A model generated the notes under the pieces. The model saw nothing but the letters and a program-made list of their open reading frames with translations, was not told where the DNA came from and made no database searches. The position numbers and the translations under genes were made by a program. 47,500 nt of DNA, from positions 42,023,652 to 42,071,151 of the forward strand of contig CM022665.1 in the NCBI GenBank assembly GCA_012295275.1. Direction: 5' to 3'. Every line of letters begins with the position of its first letter. Position 1 is the stretch's first letter. Origin of the DNA: Chrysomallon squamiferum. Its lineage: Eukaryota; Mollusca; Gastropoda; Neomphalida; Peltospiridae. This document shows positions 9,941-22,135 of this stretch, one piece after another.

Positions 9941-11656
9941 AATGTTTATATGTGAAACACTATTCACGTTAGATTGAAAATACGGTATCTTTGCAATGAT
10001 TTCAATAAACTGCAATGGCTTTCGTTTTTATCAACGAAATGACATCATAATCAGTTCTATTTTTGATTCGCTTTATTATTAGTGAAGACTGATATCTGTA
10101 TAAAAATGTAGTTATGCTTTTTTTTTTTTATTTATCAACAGACACAAATCTCATCATATGATTTATAATTTACATTCGTTCCGGTAACAGAAATAGATCC
10201 CGAGACCTCTGGATCGTAGTTAAAGGTTTAACACCCAAAGACGCGACGCGTGGGTCGACTCAAGTCTCATTCCAGTGGCTCTGTCGAAAAGAAGGAATTG
10301 TATCTACGTGATAATTGACTGCCATAAGCACGGAATTGCATTTTGAGCCCCAAATATTTCCGATCAGCGTTTTGACAGCCCTGGGCGTTTTGAAGCCTGA
10401 AATATAACGGATGAGTGCTCCAGATATGAAGGATAGATTTGTTGCTAATGCAGACATATAATGCAGATATCAGACAGTTCGCTGCGTGAATACACAACGT
10501 CTGGTCTGGGTGTTTTTTTTTTTTTTTTGTTAACGTCTGGCAAATAAATATTACATCCATCATTAAGAATCGTCCATTTTGGGTAGTTCTGTCTTCGACT
10601 GCTGATGGTATCGTGGTTACGTCTTTTGTGTCCATCCCCGAAAGGCAAACGGTTCCAATACTATGCTCGGATAGATTTTAATTTCTTTTTTCTTTCTTTC
10701 TTTCTTCGTTTTGTTTCGAAGTTGTGCGAACTCGTAAGTTTTAACTGCTTTTTAAACAGAAATCGAAACATTATTTCCTCGGCGTAATTGTTGTCTCTGT
10801 GAATAACAGTGGAGTTTATTTATTTGTGAATTAAAGCTGTATTTCAGTTTTAAAAACAAAATGTATGTATCATTTCATAATCATCCAAACAGAAATGTAA
10901 TATCTCTGAACTCGAAATGCTGAACGAGTTTCTTTTTAATATTTCACTTAAAAAAAAATAATAAAAAGAAATATAATTAGAAGAAGATAAGAAAAAGAAG
11001 AAAAAAAAAGATGGCGATTATCATTATGATGACCTAGAAGAAGAATATTTAACTATTTTTAATTAGATGTATTTAAATTACTCCTTTCAATATATGATTG
11101 TATGTATGTATGTATGTATGTAAGCACAAACACACACACACACAGACAAACACACACAAACACACCCACACAAACACAGACACACCCACACACAGACACA
11201 CATGGTGAACCAATCTCCGTAATTTAAACCACGACAAATCATGTCACTTTTACGATAACATTAAAAACAAAACAGTCTCGGGCGAAATCTATTCTCATTA
11301 GAGCAAGAAAAAAAAAAAAACGTTTTACGTTATCTGTTTTGTTTAAACAATAATAACCCTCACAGATGTCTGACTTAATGAGTACGTAAAGGTAGAGTAT
11401 ACACGTAGTTTAGCAAATCAAATTACAAAGAAAATTGATAATTTCCCTGGCATATGAATAAAATATCATTTGGAAAGAAATTTGATTCTTGCTCGGGTTC
11501 TTTGTACAAAGTCTACAATTGCACCTAACTGTTTTGCATCTGTTCTTTTTGAAAAATAATTAAAAATCAGTAAAAATCGAATAAAAAACGTCTTTATGTC
11601 TATATAATGAGAAACCGTAAAATCTCCACAAATTTAAGGATTGTTATTTTGTTGTC

Positions 11657-11679
11657 ATACTTTATCATTAGCAAAGGTT
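11657..11679 (+). repeat. Dispersed AT-rich motif, copy 1
   Basis: ATACTTTATCATTAGCAAAGG. One of four same-orientation copies of a conserved word, ATACTTTATTATTARCAAAG (others at 12443, 24987 and 32316). Confidence 0.6.
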
Positions 11680-12442
11680 GGTGTATAGTGCAATGACGTT
11701 AAAATGTACAAAAGATGTATTTAGGCTATTAATTTTTTTTTTTTTTTTTAATTATTATTATTTAAATGAATGTCTCCAAATAAGTTGCATTTCGATAGAA
11801 GATTGTATGGAAATTTATCAAACTGTCGGCTTGTTAGCCTCTATCCTGAAACCAAAATTACATTTTAAGACAGACCAGAACAGCTGTGTATCGGTTGGTT
11901 GAGTCTGAGAGTTAGAGATAAATCCATGACGTTACATAATGTTTTTAGTCCGATCTTCATTACGTTCGATAATTGCGTGACATTATAACCAAAGCTGTGA
12001 CATTTAATATAACATTTGGGAAGTATTAATAATAATCGTTTGGGTTCAGTTATTTCAATATTTGTTGGGTTTTGTTTTTTTTTTTTTACCATTGAGACTT
12101 AGTTCGCTGGTGAACTTGTTGCACTATTTCGTTTCTTCCAAGAATATTTATAAGTCCGTAAGTGTATAATTCTCTGTCGTTTCTAATCGACTTGTTGAAA
12201 ACAGTACGTTCAGCGTTAAAACACTGAAAAACTCAAATATTCTTTCTATTCAAGCCTTGTAACCACTACCCGCATATGAACGTATTAGTGTATTTAAAGA
12301 TTTAAAACGAAAAGCAAAAAACAAGCAAACAAAAAAAAAAAAAACGGTTACAAGAGTTAAAAATGATTTAAAGTTATTTATGCAATTTCGAAGCTTTGAA
12401 CTGCAGTAATCATTATAAAATGTCAAATTTTAGGAATATTCC

Positions 12443-12465
12443 ATACTTTATTATCAGTAAAGGTT
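12443..12465 (+). repeat. Dispersed AT-rich motif, copy 2
   Basis: ATACTTTATTATCAGTAAAG, 0.8 kb from copy 1 and in the same orientation. Confidence 0.6.
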
Positions 12466-12991
12466 AATGTGAAGTAATAAATTAACATTCGTGTCCAAAC
12501 TAAGCTGTATTTATTTTATTTATTATTATCATCATTGCATATTTTTTACTCCATGTTACAAATATAAGTTTTAAGTACATTATAATCTGTTATTTTATTT
12601 GTAATTTGCGCTGTCATCACTGATTTTATCTATCTATCTAGCAATCTAGCTATCTATCTATCTATCTATCTATATCTATATATCTATATATATATATATA
12701 TGGCTTTCATAATTTCAAACAGAAAACTCGTCTCCGTTTTGCGACTTATTTTTTATTAGTTAACATCACTTAATTTTACTTTCGCGCAGACAAAACAAAT
12801 GAATTTTCATGGGACTGAAAAATTATTCTTATTATTAATTATACCTATATATGTTCGTGTATATATATATGTGTAAGTTTTTGCTTGTGTGTGGGTGTGC
12901 GTGTGCGTGTGTGGGTGTGTTTGTACATAAATATAGTGAAGTCTGCTAAATAAACACATTTCATAAACCGTCAACATTTCCTCGGGTTCTT

Positions 12992-13030
<39 letters not shown>

Positions 13031-14118
13031 AATTCGTCCTTGAACTTGTTTTGTTGACTGTTCGCACACTGGCTAACGTTTTGAATTAACACAGGCGAAA
13101 AAAAAAAAAAAAAAAAAAAAAATGGCGATTGAATCACCTTAATGGCCCAGCTTAGTTACTAAACGTATGAAGAGTTAATTGATGGCGATAGTTTACCGCG
13201 GAGGACTCGTTTGACACTTTTTGTCCAATTCACAAGGGACGTCACCGTTTTTTTTTTTTTTAAATATTTACTTAATAAACGGTCCGAGCAGATACAAACG
13301 TTATAACTGGAAAAAACAACGATCTGAAACCTCGCAAACAATTAATAGTTTTGTATCCTTATGTATTGATTTTCATTTTCCTAATCTGCTGTATCATAAT
13401 TATGGAAGGCTCTCCGGCGTCCGTACTCGTAGCCTTTGGCGTCCATGTTGACTTTGCTCTGTTAGTGTTTGCGTACGTTCGACAGCTGGAAATATTCTAG
13501 CAGCACTGTGACAGTTATTCTGTTATATTCAGTAATCATTCGGGTTAAGTATGGAAGGGTTTGGTTTAGGCATTAATTCTAATTGAGAAATATAATTTCA
13601 TGCAACATGCTGATACGCAAGGCCGTGTAAAATAATTGTTCGTTTAATAAAACGAACGATGTTTGCGAATCAGGCTTCAGTTTGCTGTTGTAAATCAATC
13701 GAAGGAAGAACTTAAAAGCACAAACATGCTCTCGTAATATTTTATTGTAGATTCGATCGTCATACAGCTAGATCTTTATTTACAGAGAAATGATCGGCTT
13801 ATCTGTGGCAGTTAAAACTCTTTAAGAAATACAAAACGTAAGCGACGCGTGCAAAGCGAATCCCGGTGAAAAAGTCACTGTTTCTGCGTCTTCTCCTTAA
13901 TAGAAAGGTTAACTATCAGATTCTTAATGTTAATACATTAATCAGTCTCAGTAAAGGAATAAACAGAACTGATGGTAAATTAATGAGTTTTTGCTCAAAA
14001 ATTGTAAAATGGAACAAAAAACACTAGATCTTTGTATAACTGGGCAAAACCGGACAATTAATTGTGACTTTTTTTTTTTAATTAGCTGAAGTTGTGACTT
14101 TTATTACTGGACACGGCA

Positions 14119-14391
14119 CAGAGGCGTGCAGAGGTCTGGTGATCCCTGGGGCCATGTCCTTGATTGCATGCCCCAAAGACTCAAGTATAAGACCTGGTAC
14201 TGAGAAATATTATGAGAAAGAAAGATATTTTGAATACGTGAACACAGACGAAACATAAAATAAACACTTTATTGGATTTAAACATAAATCAGCCAAATTT
14301 ATTAAATTCTCTTCTCTGATTAGATGCCCCCCCCCCCACATTTGGATGTCCGGGGCCATCCCCCCTTCCACCTCCCCTCTACACGCTACAT
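14119..14391. mobile_element. Candidate non-autonomous TIR DNA transposon (MITE)
   Basis: The left end (CAGAGGCGTGCAGAGG) is mirrored on the right by CCTCTACACGCTAC, so both ends read GCGTGYAGAGG inward. Inside them, CTGGGGCCATG near the left and CGGGGCCATC near the right are further G/C-rich terminal parts. About 270 bp, AT-rich core, no coding capacity. The end type (CAG-GGCGG-like) resembles that at 31595-31891, suggesting one superfamily. I could not identify a target-site duplication. Confidence 0.45.
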
Positions 14392-14464
14392 ACAGAAAAA
14401 TGACACACACAAGACACGCATTACGATTCGTTGACATAAATAGTTGTCACTGATTGTAGTAAGT

Positions 14465-14764
14465 ACAGTGGTACCTGTCTTGTAAGGACACTCGTGGGGC
14501 CGAACCAAAGTGTCCTTACTGTGCAGGAGACCGCTCATCAGAGGGACACAAAATTATAGACAATTTTTTTTTTTTATCTTTTTTTTTTTTTTTACAACAT
14601 TATTTACAATCTTTATTCATATTTTTCACACCAGCACCAACAACAAACATCAATTTTTTCGTGGCTTTGCATTGCCGTAGCAAAACATCACGGTTTTCTC
14701 CTAAACTTCAACTGCAAATATCGAGTTTCTTATTTTGCAAAATTATAGACAATTTTTTTTTTTT

Positions 14765-14799
<35 letters not shown>

Positions 14800-15330
14800 C
14801 ATTATTTACAATCTTTATTCATATCCTTCACACCAGCACCAACAACAAACATAACTAAGCGTAAGTTATAGTTACGTTTTGAGAAAATATTGAATGTCAG
14901 ATCCAAGAAGAGCTCCGATTAGTGCCAGCTGCACCACGTTTCCGACCACAAAACTACCGCGTTGACGCAGGGTTTATGAAACATAAATATGCGTGGAGTG
15001 ACGTTGAATGTTTGAATTATTAAAATTACGTACCAAATGCTTTGAACTCGCACGGTTTATCGGGGCAAGCGTTTTGGCGATTGCCATTCGCGGGTTCTTT
15101 TTGAGTCGACAAACACAACAACCCTAGCATGCACTGTGCAGGGCAAGAAATGAGGTACGCCATCTTCAAAATATCGTATAATAAAATTATTTATTTTGAG
15201 GAAAACAAATCCAAACTGGTGTGACTGTCCGCTTTAGCAGTGGAAAATTATAAGATAATAATTTTTTTTTTTTTAAATTGCAGTCCACGTCCCTATTCAG
15301 CAGGTGTCCGCTGAACTGAGGTACATAATC
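14465..15330. mobile_element. Candidate pogo/Tigger-like non-autonomous element
   Basis: The left end, after TA, reads CAGTGGTACCTGTCTTGTAA then GGACACT, followed by AGTGTCCTT (14509-14517), which is the reverse complement of AAGGACACT at 14484-14492. This CAGTGG-ACCT-GGACAC arrangement is typical of pogo/Tigger-type termini. The proposed right end is GGTGTCCGCTGAACTGAGGTAC (about 15310), matching GTACCT...GGACAC in reverse complement. The interior holds a direct duplication and no transposase ORF. The right boundary is uncertain. Confidence 0.4.
14551..14852 (+). repeat. Direct duplication of about 105 bp inside the pogo-like element
   Basis: Copies at 14551-14650 and 14740-14852 share AAATTATAGACAATT, a long T run, ACAACATTATTTACAATC and CACCAGCACCAACAACAAAC. 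They differ mainly in T-run length and one TTTT/TCCT change, so the duplication looks recent. A unique spacer of about 90 bp separates them. Confidence 0.9.
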
Positions 15331-16886
15331 TATTGAAAAACGTTCGGAAAAGTGTCCGTACAACTGTTTACACGTAACAGTTTCTTTGTAATTATGCAAA
15401 CGTATATATTAACGTACACACGAACATACGTACATACATACATATATTCACACAGATGGAAATACGCATAGACACATAAATGCATACATCTACATACATA
15501 TGATTATACATACCTGGACAGACATACATAATGCATGATAAAAATAATTATCTATGCTTCCACTACAAAAGAAAAAGATTTTTTTTAAATAAAATATAAA
15601 ATAATTTTAAAAAATAAAGAAAATTAAAATACTGCTATCCCTAGAGATTCTGAAGAAGTAAATAAAAAAAATAAAAAATAAAAAAAAAAAAAAATAAAAA
15701 AAATATAAAAATTAAGGAATGGGAGGGGAGGCAGTATAGATTCGACGTCTTATGCAACCGAGCGAATAATGTAATTTGCAGTTTTATTGGAGTCCTCGCT
15801 TTATTGAAATATCGTGTTAAATCTATTTCTCCAGTTCATCTGACTGGATTAACTTTTTATTATGTTGCGTGTAAAGGTAACAAATTGCATTAAGACCAAA
15901 TCTAGCCGGCCTAGAATCTTCTTGTTCCACGATGAAAGACAGGCCAGCGGCCAGCTTTGAACTTTGTTTATAAAAGGTCTAAATAATTCTGTCTTGTAGA
16001 CCGGGCTTGCAAGGAAACAAAGCTTCAGACAGATGTTGCATGTAGATCATTTCGACGCGGCCGAATTATGCAATGTATTTCTGGCTCGGTACGTTTCAGC
16101 TTTCAGTCTCATCATTTCCACCGCTTTAAAATCCTGATTATCGTTGGAAAAATACTCACGTGTGTTGGTACATGCGTACTTTAAAGTAGTTAAGAGTGTC
16201 TCAGATGTAATGAGAGGTAAAGACTTAGGTAAAATGGTTTGGTTATTGTGGTTAATTTTACTCGGTTTTCTATTTCTTCTTTTTTTTTTTTTTTTCTCTG
16301 TTATCCAAAAGTTTTAAAATGAAACTCAAGATACGTTGTTAATTGAAAATGCTGTAAACTCGTTTCTTTTACCATCATCTGAAGCAGGGAGACTAATTCA
16401 CAAAACATGTTTTTCTTAACTGCAGGTAATCAGTAGTTACATAAACTGTAAATAAGTTTTTTTGTTTTTACGTAAGAGAAAAAAGAAAAAGCTGTTTTGT
16501 AAAATCGGCCACACGATATTTTACTTAGACTTACAAATAACACGTTCTTGAAATTCTTCATCTGTGATTCTTTTTGCAGTTTTGTTTTCCCAAACTAAGC
16601 AGCTAGTTGGACAGATTTATGTCATCTCACTATTTTATTAAGTAGCAACAGAATCTAAACTGGGTCTTTCACGTATTTTTTGTTGTTGTTTTTGTTTGTT
16701 CTGGGTTTGTTTCAACAGAAGGGACGTGAAGTCAAACTGTTAGACACAGGAAAGATTATAGAGTAGAATCGTGTAGATAAAAATAATACTGTGACCTCAT
16801 CGTGTCACTTAATGAACATTTTGGTTAAGTTATAGTTTATATATAAAATCACGTCTTTGAATTCTGTAATCTAGTCATTTATTTTC
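15331..16886. other. Gene-free interval
   Basis: Mostly unique AT-rich sequence with an ACAT/ATAC-rich patch (15415-15540) and an A-rich patch (15560-15715). The segment 15890-16100 is somewhat GC-richer, but no frame gives a recognisable protein. Confidence 0.5.
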
Positions 16887-16889
16887 TAA

Positions 16890-17114
16890 TACCTGCACTG
16901 TCCCGTTGGTAAATGCATGGTTGGAACAATAAGGACACCAACAAACTTTGTTATGTACAGTCCTTGTTTAAGAAGAGTGGCAGTCCTCCAATAATAGAAC
17001 AGATCAGAGTAAAAAACAAACAAAAAACGTCGTAGTTCTATGTTCTCTGTCCTGTTGGTAAAAGTATGGTTAGAGCAATAAGGACACCAACCAACTTTAT
17101 TATGCATAGTCCTT

Positions 17115-17154
<40 letters not shown>

Positions 17155-17475
17155 GCAATCCACCAATAGTAGAACAGAACAGGGGGAGTTGCAGTTTTTA
17201 TTTGGGGAAAAAAGTTTAAAGATTGAAATCAAATTTAAAGTCTCAGAATGAATTATTAACTGAATCATTCTGGTTCAACAAGTTCTACATTAGACGAGAA
17301 ACAGGCAGTGATAATTATTAATATATAATTTATGTTGAGTCAGTCTTAGAAGAGTGGCAGTCCTCTTGGAACAGAAAAGAACAGAAAGAAACGCAGCTGT
17401 TTTTATTATGGTAAAAAAAAGAAAAAGAAGTTTAAAGACGGAAATCTAAATTAAAGTCTCAGAATGGATTAACTC
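16890..17475. repeat. Degenerate tandem/near-tandem repeat, three copies
   Basis: Copies A (about 16890-17035) and B (about 17040-17260) share GTCCYGTTGGTAAA, AATAAGGACACCAAC and AGTCCTTGTTTAA at an offset of about 149 bp. Copy C (about 17340-17475) shares the second half: GAGTGGCAGTCCTC with A, and GTTTAAAGA...AAATCNAA...AAAGTCTCAGAATG with B. Copy B carries a 33-base poly(A) insertion. No coding role seen. Confidence 0.85.
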
Positions 17476-18690
17476 AATCGTTACTGAACGACAACCGACA
17501 TTATTATCAGTATCTGTTACTGATTCGCCTTTCAGATGTGTCCTATTTATCGTAGATAGAATACAAACAAAGCTAAAACAGTACAACATACCATTTAATT
17601 ATTGTTTTTTTATTTATTTTTTTTTTTAAATTTATTTTATTTTTATTTTTGTTTTTGCAGCTTTGAATTCATGGAGTCTGTATTAAATAAATATATATAT
17701 GTATATACACAACACAGTCACTATATTAAAATCTGATTTCATCTTTTAAAACCGACATGTTTTGTACAGCTCAAGAAGAAATTAATAATCGTTTAATGAA
17801 TCGACTCAGAATATTTTAACTCTAGGGTTACATAGCTGATATTTAGTGACTACTAGAAGCTAGCTTACTGTACTGTCCAGAACCATACAGTTTGCAAACA
17901 CTGTATAATATACATACATAGGTTAAATACATAATAGCAGTAGAGAATCACACTGTGTCTGCGTATACATGTATGTATATATGTATTTGTACCTATATAC
18001 ATATATATATTATATACATACATATAGACATATATATATATATATATATATACAAAGAATGAGAAATGCAAAGAACACAGCAATAAAATATGTATAGAGA
18101 AAAGTACATACGAGTTTGATTAACAAGTTTTATTGCATTATTTAAAACTAGCCCATGTTGCATTAGCACAACAAGAAGACAGAAAATCAGAAGCAAAGGG
18201 AACCTTATTACGATCTATTTGACTTGAAGCAGTACAAATTCTCTTCATTGTTCATTACTTGTGGCAAAACAAAAATATTTAAAAAAAAGAAAAAAGAAAT
18301 GCAATTTGCATTCTAAACGACCACGATTGAAAAACAGGTGACTCGTAATTAAATTCAAAAGAAACGTTTGTCTGTTTAAACGATTGGAGTACTGTTAGCA
18401 ATCAGAGCAAGAAAAGAATGGAAGATAACGACTCTGTTACTGGCATTTCGTAATAGTTTTGGGTTAAACAATATTTGGTAATACACGTATATGGATTGGA
18501 CAGCATGCATTAGTCTGTGTTCTCTCGGTGTTATGTAATGTAATACGAACAGTTTAAGAAATAACTAAATAATTATCATAGCTCGTTGTAAAGCAGTTTA
18601 ATGTAACATTTCAGGTGTTTTGTTTTGTTGTTCATTTGTTTTTTTTTTTTTTTTTTATGTTTTGTGGGTGTCCAAGTTTCTATTCTTTAT
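17476..18690. other. Gene-free interval
   Basis: AT-rich, with TA microsatellites near 17690-17705 and 18000-18052 and T-rich runs near 17605-17655 and 18640-18657. No exon recognised. Confidence 0.5.
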
Positions 18691-18691
18691 T

Positions 18692-19016
18692 TTATTTTAT
18701 TTCATATCATTTTAGTTTTAGTTTATGTTATTTCATTTATTTTTAGTTTAGTTATGTTATGTTATGTTATTTCATTAATTTTTAGTTCAGTTATGTTATG
18801 TTATTTTATTTCATTTTATTTTTAGTTTAGTTATATTATGTTGTTTCATTTTATTTTTAGGTTAGTTATGTTATGTTATGTTATTTCATTTTATTTTTAG
18901 TGTATGTTATGTTATTTTATTTCATTTTATTTTTAGTTTAGTTATGTTATGTTATGTTATTTCATTTATTTTTAGTTTAGTTATGTTATGTTATGTTATT
19001 TCGTTTTATTTTATGA
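18692..19016. repeat. TTATG/TTTTAG minisatellite
   Basis: Roughly seven copies of a unit built from TTATGTTATGTTATTTCATT followed by TTATTTTTAGTTTAG. Copy length varies through the number of TTATG pentamers. Long hydrophobic translations are artefacts. Confidence 0.95.
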
Positions 19017-20011
19017 TCATAGTTTTGAGTTCTACTATCACTTTAAGGATTATTCTTGCTTACATACATATATAAATAAATACTGAAGAATGTGTCTGTG
19101 TCTGTGTCTGTGTGTTTGAATAATCAAGATTTACGTCAAGACGGGATTTCTGTCTGACAGAGACTATCACAGCTCTGAGTTTAGAAATCTCATCAGAACT
19201 ATTCCTGTTCAAATCCAGACATCAGACCTAACAGTCATAAGCCAACGTCTGCTTGTTTTCTTCGAGTTTAGACAGTTCATCGGCTTTGTTCTTATCCTTC
19301 CCTTGTGAATAAACTTCTCAAAGCTCTTTGACGGTAATTTTCACTTGAGATAACCAATCTATTTATCGTGTTGTTTGTCCTTCCAATGTCATGCTATGGG
19401 GGAAAAAAAATTCTCGTAAATATACATTATTAATGCTCATCCATTAAGTTGTTAAGCGGTCGTCGGACGTTTGCTGAATGCGAGGGTGTTGGCCAAAAAT
19501 GTTAAACGTGTATTAAATATGCAGCGAAAGAAAATAAATAGACTGCCCGTTTGACCTCAAGGTTGCCTTTCACCGATTGAACTTTTGTCGGCGATGATGT
19601 TGTTGTTGTTTTTTTTTAATTGAATTTTATTACAAATAGAGTTTACTAAAATGAACATATCTTGGCCCATAACAAGAAATAAAAAGACATTAAGAAAAAC
19701 AAAATTAATATCCCATCACTCGTCAACAAAGTTTGCGATGCAGCCTTTATTGGGAAGACGAACCCGCGTCCTTCCAGGTTTTGAATTCACGACTTTTTAT
19801 CGCAAAGAAATCGAACTGCAGTGATTCTGCAGACACGTCATTTACAGAATCGTTGCAGGAGATAACAGGAAATTAGAACGGCTTTTGATTACTAAAACAC
19901 CGGTACTCTTCAATTGACAGGCATTTATGTCACAGTGTCAAACAGCTAGTCAGATGATTTCTACATTTATCACAGAAACAACATCATTACAATCACTGGA
20001 GGCAAATCTCT
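19017..20011. other. Gene-free interval
   Basis: Unique sequence without recognised exons. One plus-strand frame stays open for about 58 codons between roughly 19122 and 19300, but it has no Met, no clear splice sites and no family resemblance. Confidence 0.45.
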
Positions 20012-20037
20012 CTGCTGCTGCTGCTGCTGCTGCTGCT
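20012..20037. repeat. (CTG)8 trinucleotide repeat
   Basis: Eight pure CTG units at the edge of the purine-rich block that follows. Confidence 0.95.
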
Positions 20038-20045
20038 TCTTTGTA

Positions 20046-20336
20046 ATATCAGAGAGAAAGAGGGGGGCAGAGAAAGAGAGAGAGTAAACGGAGAAAGACA
20101 GAGAAAAAAGAGAAATGAGATGAGAAAGTTAAGGAAGATTGGAGAGACTTTGAGAGAAAACGAAAGATACGAACAGAGTAAAGTGAGAAAGAAAGAAAAA
20201 AAAGATATGAGACGATGGAGAAAGAGACACAACAAGAGTAATCGGAGAAAGACGGAGAGAAAAAGAGACACGCAGAGAGAAATGAAGAAATGAGATGAGA
20301 AAGTAAAGAAAGATTGAAGACACTTTGAGAGAGAAC
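20046..20336. repeat. Purine-rich tract with internal 150-bp duplication
   Basis: About 290 bases strongly biased to A/G on the plus strand. A segment starting GAGTAAACGGAGAAAGACAG (20082-20160) recurs as GAGTAATCGGAGAAAGACGG (20236-20334). Both copies contain AAATGAGATGAGAAAG and an ACTTTGAGAGA end. Serine/leucine-rich minus-strand ORFs here are artefacts of the pyrimidine strand. Confidence 0.85.
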
Positions 20337-20771
20337 ACACACACACACACACATACAAAAATAAAAATAAAAATATATATATATATAAAAAAAAAAAAAG
20401 CATCGAAGAATCAGCGAGTTATCATTGATGTCCAATTTGCACACGAGATTAAACTATCGAAACCGTATCCACCACGATTTATTTAGAGAACGCAAATCGA
20501 TATCTTTCGTGATTGGAACATCCACGAGCCATACAAATGGGGAAAAGTTGTCTGGGCGGTGGCAGATTAAGTTTGCCTGGGTTGAATGGCTGCAGTTTTG
20601 AGGAGTCACTGGCTGCTAGCGCCATCTGTTGGTGAACCATGCACTAATTGCACTGGTTGGTCGTTGCAGTCTGAACTCGAATGAATAACGAATCACTGAT
20701 TGAGATATTGTGTTCAGAATATTGTACGCTGGGCAGTTAGCGAGCAGATGATTTCGTGAATTGTAGGTAGA
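20337..20771. other. Unique gene-free segment with a CTCF-like site
   Basis: Starts with CA and TA/A microsatellites (20337-20399). The remainder, 20400-20770, is unique and of moderate GC content, with no recognisable coding frame. It carries the CTCF-like motif listed separately. Confidence 0.45.
20615..20632 (-). promoter_or_regulatory. CTCF-like motif
   Basis: Minus strand reads CCAACAGATGGCGCTAGC, a good fit to the CTCF core CCANNAGRKGGCRS. Motif match only; CTCF is conserved across bilaterians. Confidence 0.35.
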
Positions 20772-21070
20772 AATGTGTGTGTGTGTTTGTGTATGTGTCT
20801 GTTTTTGTGTGTGTGTGTTTGTGTGTGTGTGTGTTTTGTGTGTGTGTGTGTGCTTGTTTGTTTGTGTGTGTGTGTTTCATGTGTATGAGTCTGAGTCTGA
20901 GTGACTTGTGTATTAATTCTTACGATACAATAATAATAATAACAACAACAATAATAATAATAAGAAGAAGAACAACAACAACAACAAAAACAATAATAAT
21001 AATAATAATAACGACAATAATAATAGCAACAACAACAAGAAAACAACAATAGCAGCAGCAACAATACAGT
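20772..21070. repeat. GT tract followed by AAT/AAC/AAG cluster
   Basis: Imperfect GT repeat (20772-20880), a short unique spacer, then about 140 bp of AAT, AAC and AAG units. Confidence 0.95.
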
Positions 21071-21875
21071 TCTACTATAATAAATTATCTGCCTGTCTGT
21101 TTGTCTCTCTATCTGTCCATCTGTCTTTCTGCCTTTCTATACAAAATTCATTTTGAAGCAAAAGATCATAAGCTTACATGGATTCCACACACATGAATAT
21201 GAAAAAAAAAGAAAAGAAAAGAAATCTGAAAAAATTCCGAAATACAAAATCCAAGCATTTTAAAACTGCATTATTATTATTATAATTAGTAGTAGTAGTA
21301 GTCGTAGTAGTAGTAGTTGTAGTAGTAGTATTTGTTATTGTAGTAGTATTTCTTCAAGCTTTATTTAAATGAATTCATTACTGCACAATAACGAGTGATA
21401 TGAATTGCGACATTTTTGACAGTATTGCTTTTAAAAATTGATCTCTCGTGGTTAAGGACTAATAGTTTCACAAATAGACTGCATAGTAGCCTTGCTTAAT
21501 TCAGATATTTATCATAGCCACTGAACTATATCAACAACACGACTCAAATAAAAAAAAAAATGTTTTCACAGATACAGTATCAAATAGCACAGAAACCTTG
21601 ATTTTAATCATGTTTTATCCATAACCGGACTAATAAACAGAAGAGAGAGAGAAAAAAAAAGCAAACAAACCAAAAAAACACGTGATTTACGCTGTTTTAA
21701 AACAAATTTAAAATGAAGTCATCGTGTTTCGTAACCGAAAGCAAAATCAATATATTGTCATTAGTTATAAAAACATTTGGACGAAAGAAAAAGCCATAGA
21801 AAAAGAATGATCGTTGCATGTTCCAAAACAAAATGAAAATTTTGGGAAGAAAAACGAGTTATTGAAACATATTAA
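21071..21875. other. Gene-free interval
   Basis: TCTG/TCTT tetranucleotides at 21090-21140, an (AGT)n tract at 21287-21350, otherwise unique AT-rich sequence with no exon recognised. Confidence 0.5.
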
Positions 21876-22135
21876 GAAAAACGTGTGATGTGGATTCGGA
21901 AATATATGTAGCGTTCTTTAAAATAAAATGGAGGAAATAATAATAACAAAAATCGAAAGCCTTGGATTTTAAAATGTGCAGAGTTCGTTGAAATAAAACG
22001 AAGGAAATATTACCAAAAACGTTTGGTTTGGATTTAGAATGTACAGAAGTCTTTAAAATAAAATGGATGGAAAAAGGTGAACAAAAACGAAAGGTTTCGA
22101 GTCTAAAACGTGTCGAGTTCTTTGAAATAAAATGT
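21876..22135. repeat. Minisatellite, about 65-bp unit, four diverged copies
   Basis: Each unit has an AAAAACG start, a TGG/TTTCG-GATTT middle, then a GTNNNGAGTTCTTTRAAATAAAA end and GGARG. Ends of successive units fall near 21935, 22000, 22065 and 22135. Copies are clearly diverged, so the array is old. Confidence 0.75.

Larger units (their letters stand above)
9941..14118. other. Gene-free interval
   Basis: No recognisable exon on either strand. Contains a TGTA tract and CACA tract (11098-11205), a TCTA/TA tract (12628-12700), a GT tract (12880-12920), poly(A) runs of about 35 and 22 bases near 12993 and 13100, and two copies of a dispersed AT-rich motif (11657, 12443). Minus-strand ORFs around 10260-10640 reach about 120 codons but run through an (A)n tract and resemble nothing I know. 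Confidence 0.5.

Noticed and set aside
10267-10635. 122-codon minus-strand ORF
   Set aside because: Crosses an (A)n run giving a Lys block, overlaps other frames equally long, and matches no family I know.
19993-20444. 130-codon Ser/Leu/Phe-rich minus-strand ORFs
   Set aside because: Translations of the pyrimidine strand of a purine-rich repeat in all frames.
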